Shown: piece after piece, positions 51,201 through 60,594 of the stretch
How positions within the stretch are numbered: position 1 is the stretch's first letter
How the letters are laid out: the number at the start of each line of letters is the position of its first letter
NCBI RefSeq assembly: GCF_030813715.1
Contig: NZ_JAUSUZ010000001.1
Location: 1,674,001-1,738,000, forward strand
Length of the DNA: 64,000 nt
Origin: Catenuloplanes indicus
GTDB taxonomy: Bacteria; Actinomycetota; Actinomycetes; Mycobacteriales; Micromonosporaceae
Direction of reading: 5' to 3'
Program-made: the position numbers and the translations under genes
The notes under the pieces: generated by a model
Database searches by the model: none
Told to the model about the DNA's origin: nothing
The model's input: the letters and a program-made list of their open reading frames with translations, nothing else

Positions 51201-52032
51201 TCAGGTGGCGGGTAGCGCGGAGCGCCGCTGCGGCGACATCACGTGCAGCACCCGCTTGCCGCGGACGTGGCGGGTGCCCAGATCACGGTAGGCGTCCTGG
51301 ACCCGGTCCAGCGGATAGGCCCGCGCGATCGGGATGACGATCCGCCCGGCCGCGGCGAGACCGGCGATCCGCTCCCCGATCTCCGGGGTGTCCGCCTGCG
51401 CCTGGGCCGCGGAGCGGACACCGTACCTCCGGACCCCGTTGCCGTCGGCGGTCGTGTTGATCCGGTCCGGTGGCACCCCGGGCGAGACCGCCACGTCGAC
51501 GTTGCCGGCTCCGAAGGTGTCCAGGTAAGCATCGACCCCTCGGGCGCCGCCTCCTGAAGACGTTCGAGCAGGCCGGGCCGTACCGGACCGGAGTAACGCC
51601 GAGGGAGGCCAGGAAATCGAGGTTGTCCGCGCCCGCGGTGCCGATCACGCGGGCTCCGCGCAGTGCCGCCAGCTGCGCGGTGACGACGCCGACACCACCG
51701 GCCGCCGTGGACACGACCACGGTCTCGCCGTCCCGGGGAGCGACCGCCTCCACGCCGGCCCACGCGGTCGCACCGGCGCCCGCGATCGTCGCCGCCTCAT
51801 CCCAGCCGAGCCCCGGCGGCACGATGGCGAGCGCGGCGGGGTCGGCCACGACGAACTCGGCCTGCGCGGCCCGCGGCGCGAATCCGAGCACCGGCTGGCC
51901 GGGCCGGAACCCCGGCACGCCCTCCCCCACCTCGACCAGCACCCGGCCCGGTGGGGTCTCCGGCCGCGGGACGTCCACCACCTTCAGTACCTCGGGTTCG
52001 CCGTACCGCTCGAATCGCACTGCTCGGGGCAC
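51201..52032 (-). pseudogene. NADPH:quinone oxidoreductase-like gene with deletion and frameshifts
   Basis: The GTG start at 52032 gives RAVRFERYGEPEVLKVVDVP, a typical zinc-free MDR start. About 30 residues are missing between VLVEV and GEGVPGFRPGQPV. The cofactor region VVVSTAAGGVGVVTAQLAAL is intact. Two single-base losses in G runs, near 51575 (GPGLLERL expected) and 51538 (EGVDAYLD expected), shift the frame; the end (ARAYPLDRVQDAYRDLGTRH) is in the third frame, up to 51201. The internal deletion means it is not rescued by fixing only the frameshifts. Confidence 0.82.
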
Positions 52033-52164
52033 TGTTGTCCTTCAGATGGTCGTCGGCGCGGCGATGTCCGCGTCACCGATTCTGCACATCGGGCCGGATC
52101 CTGGTATCCGGGTGAATCGCCTAACCAGCGCGAGCCGGGAGCGCAGTTCCTGACGGATACGGCG

Positions 52165-52195
52165 GTGGCCGGGCCGCTCGGTGCGGCCCGGCCAC
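52165..52195 (-). terminator. 13-bp terminator hairpin
   Basis: A perfect 13-bp stem (52165-52177 with 52183-52195) with a 5-nt loop lies downstream of the minus-strand GH26-like gene. Confidence 0.6.
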
Positions 52196-52207
52196 GACTC
52201 GTCAGGC

Positions 52208-52227
52208 CCCGGGCGGAAGCGCCCGGG
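52208..52227 (-). terminator. 8-bp hairpin with GAAG loop
   Basis: CCCGGGCG and CGCCCGGG pair perfectly around a 4-nt loop, about 90 nt after the stop of the GH26-like gene. With the hairpin at 52165-52195 it forms a tandem terminator. Confidence 0.5.
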
Positions 52228-52319
52228 TGCTCAGCCGATGTGTCCCGTCCCCGTTCGAACGGCCGGGCGGCACCGGATGCCGGAGTCGGCAACCTCGGCT
52301 CCCGGCGCCACCCGGTGCT

Positions 52320-54491
52320 CTACTGCCGGTTCGCCGCGATACCGGCCCGGTAGGCGGCCGGTGCGTTCGGACCCAGCGGCGTCTGGATCAGCGACGACTG
52401 GATGTAGAGCGCCGGTTCGTCGAAGTAGGACTCGAACGCCAGGTCCTCGGCGTTCGCCGCGAAGAAGTCCTGGTACAGCTCGATGTAGGCGGGGTTGTCG
52501 CCGCCGGCGTTGCCGGCCCAGTCACAGTCGCGGTCCGGCTCCGGGTAGATCGACACGTTGCACGAGATGCCCCACTCCGGGACGGCGAACTTCTTGCCGT
52601 TGTCGAGCGCGTACCGCAGCGACTCGTTCAGGTAGTCGTTGAGGTGGGTGGCGCGGCCGGCGGCGGTGTCGGCCGCCGGGTACGAGTCGTAGGAGTCGAT
52701 CGCGTACACGTCGACGTAGTCCTTCACGACCTGGAACGCGTCGCGGGCACAGTCCGGGTCGTTCGGGCAGGTCTGGTGGTCGTCGCCCTTGTTCGGGTTC
52801 CAAACGATGCGCAGTCCCGGCGCGACCCCCTTCATCCACTGCACGGCCTGGATGAACGCGGCCTGCCACGCCACCCGGTTGGTGTCGGTGAGCGCCCACT
52901 CGGAGCTGGGCAGATTCATCTCCCAGCCGAGCCGTACGTACGCGTTCGGGTCGATGTCGGCCATGCGCGTGGCGAGCAGCTCCCACTCGGCCTGCGTACC
53001 GAACGTCTCCAGGGTCCGGTCCTCGGTCCACAGCGGGATCGTCATGACCAGATCCTGTCGCTCCTTGTCGAACTTGTCCGGCAGGCTGCGTTCCCAGAGC
53101 TTGTAGTCGATCATCCAGTCCCAGTAGTCGCGCGGCGGGAACAGCACCACGTTGTCGACCGGCGCGCCGCGTTCGGTGGCGAAGACCTTGATGAAGCCCT
53201 GGTCCATCGGCTGCACGGCGGCGCCGGAGTTCCACGGCAGCAGGCTCAGCCGGTCGGGCAGGTAGTAGCCGAGCACGTCGGTCAGCAGCCGCACGGTTCC
53301 GCCGCCCGTGTTGCGCAGCACCACCCGGCCGTCCGCGCTCAGCCGCGAGACCTGCTGGGTGGGCCAGCGGCGCGCGTCCGCCTGGTACGACAGCTGCCGT
53401 GCGACCGGCGGCGAGGCGCCCGCGGCGTACACGTTGACGGCACCGGCCTCGTACGTGCGGTCGTCCTTGATGACCGAGTTCGCCGTCAGGTTGAAGACCA
53501 CGGCGGAGGCGCCGGACTCGGGCACATCGGCCTGGCCCGCGAAGGTGACCACGGCGGTCGGGTCCTCGTCCGCGGCGATGATGTGCTCACCACCGATCCG
53601 GGCGGGCTTCACCGGCCGGTACACCGATCCGATGGCCGTGCCGGAGGAGTCCTGGAAGTAACCGGCCACCTCGACCCAGACGGTCGCCGGGGTGGTGGAC
53701 TCCAGCAGGAACGTCCCGTCGGCACCGATCGGCACGGTGATCTGGGTGGTGTAGCGCGCGCCGGAGCCGCCCGGGTACTTCAGGTCCCAGGACGTGGCCG
53801 GCTTCCGCACACCGCTCGGGTAGGCGACGAGCTGACCGGCGGTCGTGCTGCCGGGCAGCACGGACACGGCCGCCACGACCGCCGTCACCCCGCTGCCCGG
53901 GATCCCGCCCTTGCCGAGCGGCGCGATCGGCGCGGGCGTCGAGGCCTTGAGCGCGGTGCCGGCGGGGACGAGCCGCGCCGGGTGCAGCGGCACGAACGTC
54001 GAGTGCACGGTCGTCGCCGCGTCCGAGGTGTAGTAGCCGACCACGTCGACGGACACCGACGCCTCGGCACCGGTGGTGGAACCGTTGTAGACCGCGATCC
54101 GGCCGTCCGGGCCCAGCCCGGAGATCACGGCGTTGTCGGCCGGCTGACCGGCCACGAAGTTCACGGTGGACGTACCGGCGCGGGTGGCACCGCTCGGGTA
54201 GACCTGCAGCAGGCCGTTGCCGGTGCTCTGCGCGTGCAACTGGAACGCGATCGCGGAGACCCCGCTGGCCGGGACGCCGCCCTTACCGAGCGGGCTGAAC
54301 GTCGTGGCGGTGGCGGCGGCGAGCGAGAACGTCTCGATCCGGGCCGACACCAGCGGCTGGTACTGCCCCGCGGCCGGGGCGTCGGCAACCGCAGCCGGAG
54401 CGATCTCCGCGGCGTGGGCGGGTATCGCTGCGGAGGCGGTGAGCAGTGAGATCACCACTGCGGAGGCGAGCAGCGGACGTAAGTGGCGCAC
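52320..54491 (-). CDS. Secreted GH26-like glycoside hydrolase with N-terminal beta repeats
   Basis: The 723-aa protein starts at a GTG with a GGGAGA site, followed by a signal peptide (RPLLASAVVISLLTASAAIP, cleavage near AHAAE). Residues 30-420 hold three to four repeats with the pattern PLGKGG-P-SGV ... SVDVVGYY. The last 300 residues look like a GH26-type barrel: YVRLGWEMNLPSSEW carries the likely acid/base Glu and KKFAVPEWGISC the likely nucleophile Glu, with YAIDSYDSYPAAD between them. GH26 enzymes act on beta-mannans and related glucans. The substrate is not certain. It is monocistronic. Confidence 0.75.
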   Translation of the reverse strand: MRHLRPLLASAVVISLLTASAAIPAHAAEIAPAAVADAPAAGQYQPLVSARIETFSLAAATATTFSPLGKGGVPASGVSAIAFQLHAQSTGNGLLQVYPSGATRAGTSTVNFVAGQPADNAVISGLGPDGRIAVYNGSTTGAEASVSVDVVGYYTSDAATTVHSTFVPLHPARLVPAGTALKASTPAPIAPLGKGGIPGSGVTAVVAAVSVLPGSTTAGQLVAYPSGVRKPATSWDLKYPGGSGARYTTQITVPIGADGTFLLESTTPATVWVEVAGYFQDSSGTAIGSVYRPVKPARIGGEHIIAADEDPTAVVTFAGQADVPESGASAVVFNLTANSVIKDDRTYEAGAVNVYAAGASPPVARQLSYQADARRWPTQQVSRLSADGRVVLRNTGGGTVRLLTDVLGYYLPDRLSLLPWNSGAAVQPMDQGFIKVFATERGAPVDNVVLFPPRDYWDWMIDYKLWERSLPDKFDKERQDLVMTIPLWTEDRTLETFGTQAEWELLATRMADIDPNAYVRLGWEMNLPSSEWALTDTNRVAWQAAFIQAVQWMKGVAPGLRIVWNPNKGDDHQTCPNDPDCARDAFQVVKDYVDVYAIDSYDSYPAADTAAGRATHLNDYLNESLRYALDNGKKFAVPEWGISCNVSIYPEPDRDCDWAGNAGGDNPAYIELYQDFFAANAEDLAFESYFDEPALYIQSSLIQTPLGPNAPAAYRAGIAANRQ

Positions 54492-54607
54492 GTGTCTCCC
54501 ATGGTTCAGAGTGACGCATCGGAAGCAGGCTATAGACCGAACGTGAACCGGGCACGGTTTACAGTGGACTAGTGCGGTAGCTAACACCGCGGCGCCGGGC
54601 AGCCACC

Positions 54608-57600
54608 TCAGCAGTTCGAGAGCAGGTCGGCGGCGACGCGGATCAGCCGCGAGCGCCTGTGCGACACCGCGGTTCCCGCCCTTTCCAGCGTCGCGCGATA
54701 GGCGTCGAGACGGCCGATCCAGGAGATCCGGTCGACCGGGTCGACACAGTCGGCGTAGGAGCCGTCGGCGGCGCGCGTCACCCGGTCGATCCGTTCCATG
54801 ATCGGCCGCACTCGCGGGTGCGTCATCGGGTCCGCGTCGAGCAGGTGCGCGGGCAGATCGCGCAGGGCCAGGAAGACCTCGGCGACCGCGAGGTTCGCCC
54901 GGTCCGCGGCGGTTACCGCGGTGGCGCGCAGCAGCGCCAACGCGTGCCCGCCGGTGAGCTCGCCGGCCAGCAGGAGCTGGAACAGCAGGCCGTCCCAGGC
55001 GAACCGCTCCCGCCGTCCGCCGGTCACCGCCAGATAGTCGTAGACGAACGACACCGGGAGCCGGCCGCGCCCGGCCGTACGGTAGGCCGGTTCGACGTCC
55101 AGTGTGGAGGTGGCAGCCGGGCGCAGCCGGGTTCCGGACAGTCCGCCGGTCCGCCGGCCGACCTCCAGGGCGGTGTGGAACGCGGCCAGGCGCGCGTCGT
55201 CCGGGTCCGCGGCGGCCAGGCGGCGCAGCGCGTCGCCGACCGGCCCGGTGTGCAGCAGGGCGGCATGCGCGCGGTGGTATGCCTCCGCCGGGACCGGGTC
55301 GTAGGCCGACAGCCAGCCGATCAGCGGCGCCGGGAGTTCGCCTGTCGGCGGACGAGCCGCCGGCAGCGCGGCGGCCGCCCGGAACGCCCCGGCCGTCGGT
55401 GCCGGGCCCTGATCGGTGAGGGAGACCGAGGTGCCGTCGGCGCCGCGCAGCCGCCATACCCGGTCGAAGCCGGCCGGTTCGGGGGCCAGCACCGGCGTCC
55501 GCCGGTGCGCGCGCGTCCGTTCGAACAGCCGCCGGCCGTACGCGGTCGTCTCCGACGCGACCACCAGCGGCGGCGGGCCGATGCGGGTGTACCAGCGCAG
55601 CGCGCGGTCCAGGTCGCCGATCACGGCCGTGACCACGTCCGGGGTGCCGGACAGGTCGACGGCGATCACCGGCCGCCCGGCCAGCGGCGCGAGCGCGCGG
55701 ATGCGCTCCAATGTCGCAGCGTGCCACCGCCCGAACGCCAGCACAGGCACCGGTGGCCTGACCGCCTTACCGGGCGGCGTCGTGCCGCTCGTGGCGCTCG
55801 GGCGGTGCGCGACGGCGACGCGGCCGGGCTCCCGGCGGGTGCGTACGGGGTCGAGCAGGGCGTCCTCGGTCCGGCCGGTGACCGAGGGGCGGGCCGTGCC
55901 TGGCGGGCCGGCGACCACCTCCTCGGTGGCGACGATCACCTGGCGCAGCGCGCCGTCGGCGTCGGTGACCACGCGCAGCGCGCCGAGCAGGACGTCGGCC
56001 GGCTGGTCGATGGTGAAGTCCTCGAACCGGCCGTCGCCCTCGAGCTGGGTCTCCACCAGCGTGAACTGCTGCTCGTCGTGCCGGTAGACCAGGACCATGT
56101 GGGCGCGTGCGGCCGGGTTCGCCGCGGCGATGTCGGCCGTGGCGTGCTCCGCCGTCAGCGGCTGCACCCAGACCGGCGTGATCGCCCCGACACGCAGCCC
56201 GGCGAGTGCGTCCCGGCCGGCCGGCGGGCTGAACCAGCCGCCGAGCCGCGCGGCGAGCGCGTCCCGGCCGCGCAGGCCGCCGGTCTCCGCGGACGTCAGC
56301 GGCGTGCCGATCGTACGCAGCACCGCGCCGACCCGGTCCACGCAGTCCGGTGCGCCGTCCCACGGTTCGGCCTGGGCCAGCGCATTGTGGATCTTGAAAC
56401 GGTCGGACGGCAGCATGCGCGCGAACAACGCCCGCAGGTGCGGCGCCACCGCCTCGGCCCGCTCGGCCAGCCGGTCCAGCGCCACCTCCGCGAAATCCAG
56501 CGCGGTGTGCGCGGTCCGGGCGTCGCGCAGCTCGACGACCACGCCCGCGTTCTTGACCGCGCGCCGCACCGACGACCACGACGCGCGGACCGCGCGGGCC
56601 GCCGTCCCCTCCCCCGCGGAGGCCTCGAGCACGGCCGGGCCGATCGCCCTGACCACCCACTGCAACTCCGCCAGCCGGACGGCCGGATCGTCGACCCGCC
56701 ACCGCGCGTCACCGACCGGGCGGGCGACCTCGTCCGCGCTGCGCCGGGTCAGCTCCGGGCGCGGCGGTGGTTGCGGCGGTGTCCCGCCGTCCTCCAGCCA
56801 CGAGATCGCCTCCAGCAGCCCGCCCTGCTGCTCGTTCCAGGCACGGGCCCGCTGCGCGGCGTGGTGTGCCTGCTCCGACAGGTGCAGCACCCACTCGAAC
56901 GTGGTGTCGAGGTCGTCCAGCGTCGTCCGGTTGTCGCCGCCCGGCGCCGGGTTGCGCATGTTCTGCACGTGCCGCAGCTCCACCGGGTACTGCCGGCCGA
57001 CGCCGGGCGGGCCGGGATGCGACGCCACGGCCTTCATCCCGCCGTAGATCCGCGGTTGCGACAGCCGGGAGCGGCGGTCGGCGGAGAACAGCGATTCCAG
57101 TCGCTGCCGCGCGGTGTAGTCCGGCTGGCCGTCGGCGCTGGCCTCCAGCCGGTCCAGCGGGTCCACCCCCCGGTCCCGCAGGCCCTTGAGCCGGGCCGCC
57201 AGTTCGTCGCGGACCCGCGTGACGATCCGGCCGGCGTTGCCGGTCATCCAGTTCAGGGCCAGCTCCGGCAGCCGGGCGTAGTCGATCAGATCGGCGCGGC
57301 TGAGCATCAGCGCGCCGTTCTTCGGGTTGAACCGGCCCTTGCGCGCGAACGACATCGCGAGTGCCTGGGTGACACCGAAGGCGACGGTGCCCTGCAGCGC
57401 GGTCGCCTCCTCGGATTGCATCAGCCAGTCGATCTCGTCGTCGCGGAGCGGCCGGTCGGTCAGCGACCGCAGGAACTCCTCCGCGACGCGGCCACCGACG
57501 CCCAGCGCCTCGATCTGCACCAGCGCCACGTCCTCGGGCAGCGAGCGGGTGCCGGCCTGATCCAGCTGGGTCATCTGCAGCATGGCGGGCAGACCGGTTA

Positions 57601-59653
57601 GCTCGACGTCCGGCGTCGCCTGGTAGAAGTACGACGACGGGTGCACGTTCGCCGGCAGGTGCAACGGCAGCCCGGCCGTCAGGCCGCCGACGCGCACGTC
57701 GCCCGGCCGGGTCAGCGCGGCCGCCAGCGTCCGCGCGTCCGCCTCCGCCCGGTCCCCGCGCAGCGTCGCGACCCAGTCGCTGAGCATCCGCTGCCGGTTA
57801 CCGGCCCGGGGGTCCAGTGCCTCCTGGACGGTCAGCCCGTGCCGGCCCGCGTGCTCCAGCCAGCGGACGGCCACCTTCAGGTAGGCGTGCTGTCGCGCCG
57901 CGGTGAGCCGGGTCCCGTTGCGCTCCTCGTCGAGTGCCGCGCCGGGCTCGGTCACCACCTCGACGATGTCCCAGCCCTCGACGTGATCCAGCGTGTCGCC
58001 GGCCTCCGCCAGATGCTGCACGGTCGGGTACCAGCGCCCCGACGTACCGCGTGCGACCTCGGTCTCGTCCGCCTTGATCTCCAGGCCGAGCGACCAGATG
58101 GTGGCGAGCGTGGCGCTGGAGAGGTTGCCGCGGGGGATGATGCCGGTCCGGGGGTCGGGCAACCGTGCCGCGCCGATCCGGATCATCGTCTCCAGCTCCT
58201 CGCCGACCAGCCCCGGATCGCGTGGGCCGGTGCGCGGGTCGGCCAGCGCGTCCCGCAGCCGCGCGCCCGGGTCGAGCGTGATCGGCTCGCCGGTACCGGC
58301 CCGTCCGGTCGCGGTGGTCACCTGCCGCAGCCTGCCGTCCGCGCCGGTCACCAGCCGGGCCATGCCGGTCAGCGCGGCCGGCGGGGCGTCGAGCGTGAAC
58401 GGCTCGATCCGGCCGGGCTGCGTCTCCACCAGCAGGAAGTCGCGCGCGGAGACCCGGTGGACCAGCACCAGGTGCGGTGTCGCGGGCCCCGGCGGTGGCT
58501 CGATCCAGACCGGGGTGATCGCGCCGTGGCTCAGCGCCGACAGCGCGGAGAACCCGCCGGGCGGGCCGAACCATCCGCCGGCCAGGGCCGCGACGCGGTC
58601 ACGTGGGCGCAGGCCGTCGTCGGTGACGGCGGCGGCGCCGAGCTCGCGGAGTACGGCGGTCACCCGGTCGGCGCAGTCCGGGTCGCCGGACCATTCGCCG
58701 ACCCGGTCCAGGGCGTCGAGCAGCACGGCCCGCGCCCGAGCGGTCCCGGGGCCGGCCGGGCCGCGCGGCGGTGTGGTCCCGGCCGGGGCGGCGGCCGGTG
58801 GCGGTGGTGCGGCGGGCGGTAACAGCGACACCGTCGCGCCGGGCGTGCCGGCCCGGGCGAGATCCGCCGGTCCGGCCGGCGCGAGCCCGCCCGGACCGGC
58901 CGCCCAGACCGTGCCGCCGTCCGGGATCAGCCAGCGCAGCCGTCCGGCGGCACGGACCAGCGCGGCAGCCCCGGACCCGAGCGCCGCGGCCACGTCACCG
59001 GTGAACGGGGCGCCGCCGAACCGGTCCCAGATCTCGTCGGCCGTGGGCGGGGTCAGCCGGCCCGGGTCCCAGTCTCCGGCCGTCCCGGTGAGGATCATGC
59101 CGACCGCCAGCGGGTACGCGGCCGACGACGACGCGCCCAGCTCCCGTACTCGCTGAAGGGGTGTCCTCGACGCGTCCGCCGCGAGCCGCGCGGCCGCACC
59201 GAGCAGCTCCCGGGCCGCCGCGTCCGTGGGGGGCAGGACCCGGACCGCGGCCGGCGTGCCGGTGGTCTCCCGGCCGGCGGCGTCGACCGGGACGACGCGC
59301 GCGGACAGCGGCATGTCCGCGCGGTACGGCAGGCGGGCCTGCGCGCCGGTCGCCTCCGTCGCGGCGAGCCAGGCGTCCAGCCGGGACGGGCCGCCGGGCA
59401 TCCCGGTGAGCACCGCACCGGCCGGCATCGACTCCAGCGCGGTTCGCACCGCCCGCAGCGCCGCGGGCCGGTCCAGCGCCACGTCCGGCAGCACGACGGT
59501 GCCGCCCCGCCCGGCGCGGGCAACGTTCATCGCCCTGGTCAACGCGAGCAGGTCGACCGCGTCGGCCATCGTGCCGGGATGGAAGTACACGCCGCCGGGC
59601 ACGGGGACGAAGCGTCCGTCCCGGCACAGCTCGGACATGGGCGTAACGGCCAC
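54608..59653 (-). CDS. Giant protein with two papain-fold (Tox-PL/deamidase-like) domains
   Basis: The 1681-aa protein is best started at GTG 59653, 9 nt after GGGGGAG. It has no signal peptide. Two similar domains occur: one with C327 (DPDCADRVTAVLRELG), GGWFGPPGG, H394 (PHLVLVHR) and LVETQ; one with C1104 (APDCVDRVGAVLRTIG), GGWFSPPAG, H1185 (AHMVLVYR) and LVETQ. Cys, His and a Glu/Gln-containing strand in this order resemble papain-fold toxin glutamine deamidases. A Pro-rich linker and helical regions fill the rest. No secretion or immunity gene is adjacent. It may be an unusual polymorphic-toxin-like or regulatory protein. Confidence 0.65.
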   Translation of the reverse strand: MAVTPMSELCRDGRFVPVPGGVYFHPGTMADAVDLLALTRAMNVARAGRGGTVVLPDVALDRPAALRAVRTALESMPAGAVLTGMPGGPSRLDAWLAATEATGAQARLPYRADMPLSARVVPVDAAGRETTGTPAAVRVLPPTDAAARELLGAAARLAADASRTPLQRVRELGASSSAAYPLAVGMILTGTAGDWDPGRLTPPTADEIWDRFGGAPFTGDVAAALGSGAAALVRAAGRLRWLIPDGGTVWAAGPGGLAPAGPADLARAGTPGATVSLLPPAAPPPPAAAPAGTTPPRGPAGPGTARARAVLLDALDRVGEWSGDPDCADRVTAVLRELGAAAVTDDGLRPRDRVAALAGGWFGPPGGFSALSALSHGAITPVWIEPPPGPATPHLVLVHRVSARDFLLVETQPGRIEPFTLDAPPAALTGMARLVTGADGRLRQVTTATGRAGTGEPITLDPGARLRDALADPRTGPRDPGLVGEELETMIRIGAARLPDPRTGIIPRGNLSSATLATIWSLGLEIKADETEVARGTSGRWYPTVQHLAEAGDTLDHVEGWDIVEVVTEPGAALDEERNGTRLTAARQHAYLKVAVRWLEHAGRHGLTVQEALDPRAGNRQRMLSDWVATLRGDRAEADARTLAAALTRPGDVRVGGLTAGLPLHLPANVHPSSYFYQATPDVELTGLPAMLQMTQLDQAGTRSLPEDVALVQIEALGVGGRVAEEFLRSLTDRPLRDDEIDWLMQSEEATALQGTVAFGVTQALAMSFARKGRFNPKNGALMLSRADLIDYARLPELALNWMTGNAGRIVTRVRDELAARLKGLRDRGVDPLDRLEASADGQPDYTARQRLESLFSADRRSRLSQPRIYGGMKAVASHPGPPGVGRQYPVELRHVQNMRNPAPGGDNRTTLDDLDTTFEWVLHLSEQAHHAAQRARAWNEQQGGLLEAISWLEDGGTPPQPPPRPELTRRSADEVARPVGDARWRVDDPAVRLAELQWVVRAIGPAVLEASAGEGTAARAVRASWSSVRRAVKNAGVVVELRDARTAHTALDFAEVALDRLAERAEAVAPHLRALFARMLPSDRFKIHNALAQAEPWDGAPDCVDRVGAVLRTIGTPLTSAETGGLRGRDALAARLGGWFSPPAGRDALAGLRVGAITPVWVQPLTAEHATADIAAANPAARAHMVLVYRHDEQQFTLVETQLEGDGRFEDFTIDQPADVLLGALRVVTDADGALRQVIVATEEVVAGPPGTARPSVTGRTEDALLDPVRTRREPGRVAVAHRPSATSGTTPPGKAVRPPVPVLAFGRWHAATLERIRALAPLAGRPVIAVDLSGTPDVVTAVIGDLDRALRWYTRIGPPPLVVASETTAYGRRLFERTRAHRRTPVLAPEPAGFDRVWRLRGADGTSVSLTDQGPAPTAGAFRAAAALPAARPPTGELPAPLIGWLSAYDPVPAEAYHRAHAALLHTGPVGDALRRLAAADPDDARLAAFHTALEVGRRTGGLSGTRLRPAATSTLDVEPAYRTAGRGRLPVSFVYDYLAVTGGRRERFAWDGLLFQLLLAGELTGGHALALLRATAVTAADRANLAVAEVFLALRDLPAHLLDADPMTHPRVRPIMERIDRVTRAADGSYADCVDPVDRISWIGRLDAYRATLERAGTAVSHRRSRLIRVAADLLSNC

Positions 59654-59861
59654 GGTCTCTCCCCCGGACGCAGTCGTGGCCCTGAACAACGAGACGCCGG
59701 TCGATTCGGTTCAGCACCGGATCTTCCGGCACACCGATGGCACGGGCGACGGACGGTGCGTGGCACGGGCACGTGGGCTGTGGGATGCGGGCTCATCGCA
59801 CCCCACAGCCCTCGTACCGCGAGGAGGTGGTCTATTGCGCGGACTCCACCGCCGGCCGGGG

Positions 59862-60594
59862 TCAGGAGAACTGGGCGAAGAAGCGCCAGATCTCCACCTT
59901 GGTCCAGGTGGTGATGCCGCTCTCGGTGTAGGTTCCGTCCACCGGGCCGGGCAGGTGCCCGTTGTCGAACGCCGCCCACTGCCCCGGATAACCGGCCCGG
60001 CATCCGGCGTAGGCGGTGGTGACGTGGGTGCGGCTGCCCACGCCCGGTTCCGGTGGGTTCTGCGCCGCACATCCGTTGTTGCGCACGAACGTGTCGCGCA
60101 GCGCCCGCCCCTGGGCGACGGGCAGCACGGTGTCGCTGATGCCGTGCGGGCCGAAGTAGGCGACCGGCTGCGTGCCGCCGCTGCATCCGCTGATCTGGCC
60201 GCCGGCGATCACCGCGACCGCCCGGAACACCCCGGGCCGGGCGCAGGCCAGGGCGTAGCTCATGCCGCCGCCCCAGCTGAAGCCGGTCGCGAACCGCTGC
60301 GCCGGGTTCACGCACAGCTCGCCGTCGAGCCGCCGGATCATGTCGTCGACGAAGGTGACGTCCTCGCCGCCGGCGTTGCCCCAGCCGTTGCCCAGCCCCT
60401 GCGGCGCTACCAGGACGGCGCTGTCGGCGGACTGCTCCTGCTGGCCGTAGTAGGACCAGGGCGTGCCGCTGGTGCCGCCGGAGGAGATGTCCTGCATGGT
60501 CCCGCCGCGCCAGTGCAAGACCCGCTCGTACACGCTGCGCGTCCCGGCCGGCTACGACCCGGCCCGCCGGTACCGGCTGATCCTCGCCTTCCAC
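59862..60594 (-). pseudogene. CE1-type esterase (feruloyl esterase/PHB depolymerase-like), N-terminus inverted
   Basis: The minus strand encodes WRGGTMQDISSGG, VAPQGLGNGWG, the nucleophile in GFSWGGGMS, the Asp region HGISDTVLP, and DNGHLPGPV with the His, ending WKVEIWRFFAQFS-like at 59862. The preceding part of the same protein (TRSYTLRVPAGYDPARRYRL, ILAFH) lies on the + strand at 60513-60594. The join AFH to WRGG is exactly where family members are continuous. The gene is therefore broken by an inversion and has no start or signal peptide. Confidence 0.85.
60513..60594. other. 82-bp inverted segment inside the esterase
   Basis: The + strand of this segment encodes the esterase N-terminal piece that should precede WRGGTM on the minus strand. 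Its ends are short inverted repeats, GTGCAAG (60513-60519) and CTTCCAC (60588-60594), matched at 6 of 7 positions. This fits a micro-inversion through short homologies. Confidence 0.8.

Noticed and set aside
60513-60594. Inverted segment as a phase-variation switch with a site-specific recombinase
   Set aside because: The bordering repeats are only 7 bp and imperfect, no invertase gene is in the window, and the restored orientation still gives an out-of-frame gene.
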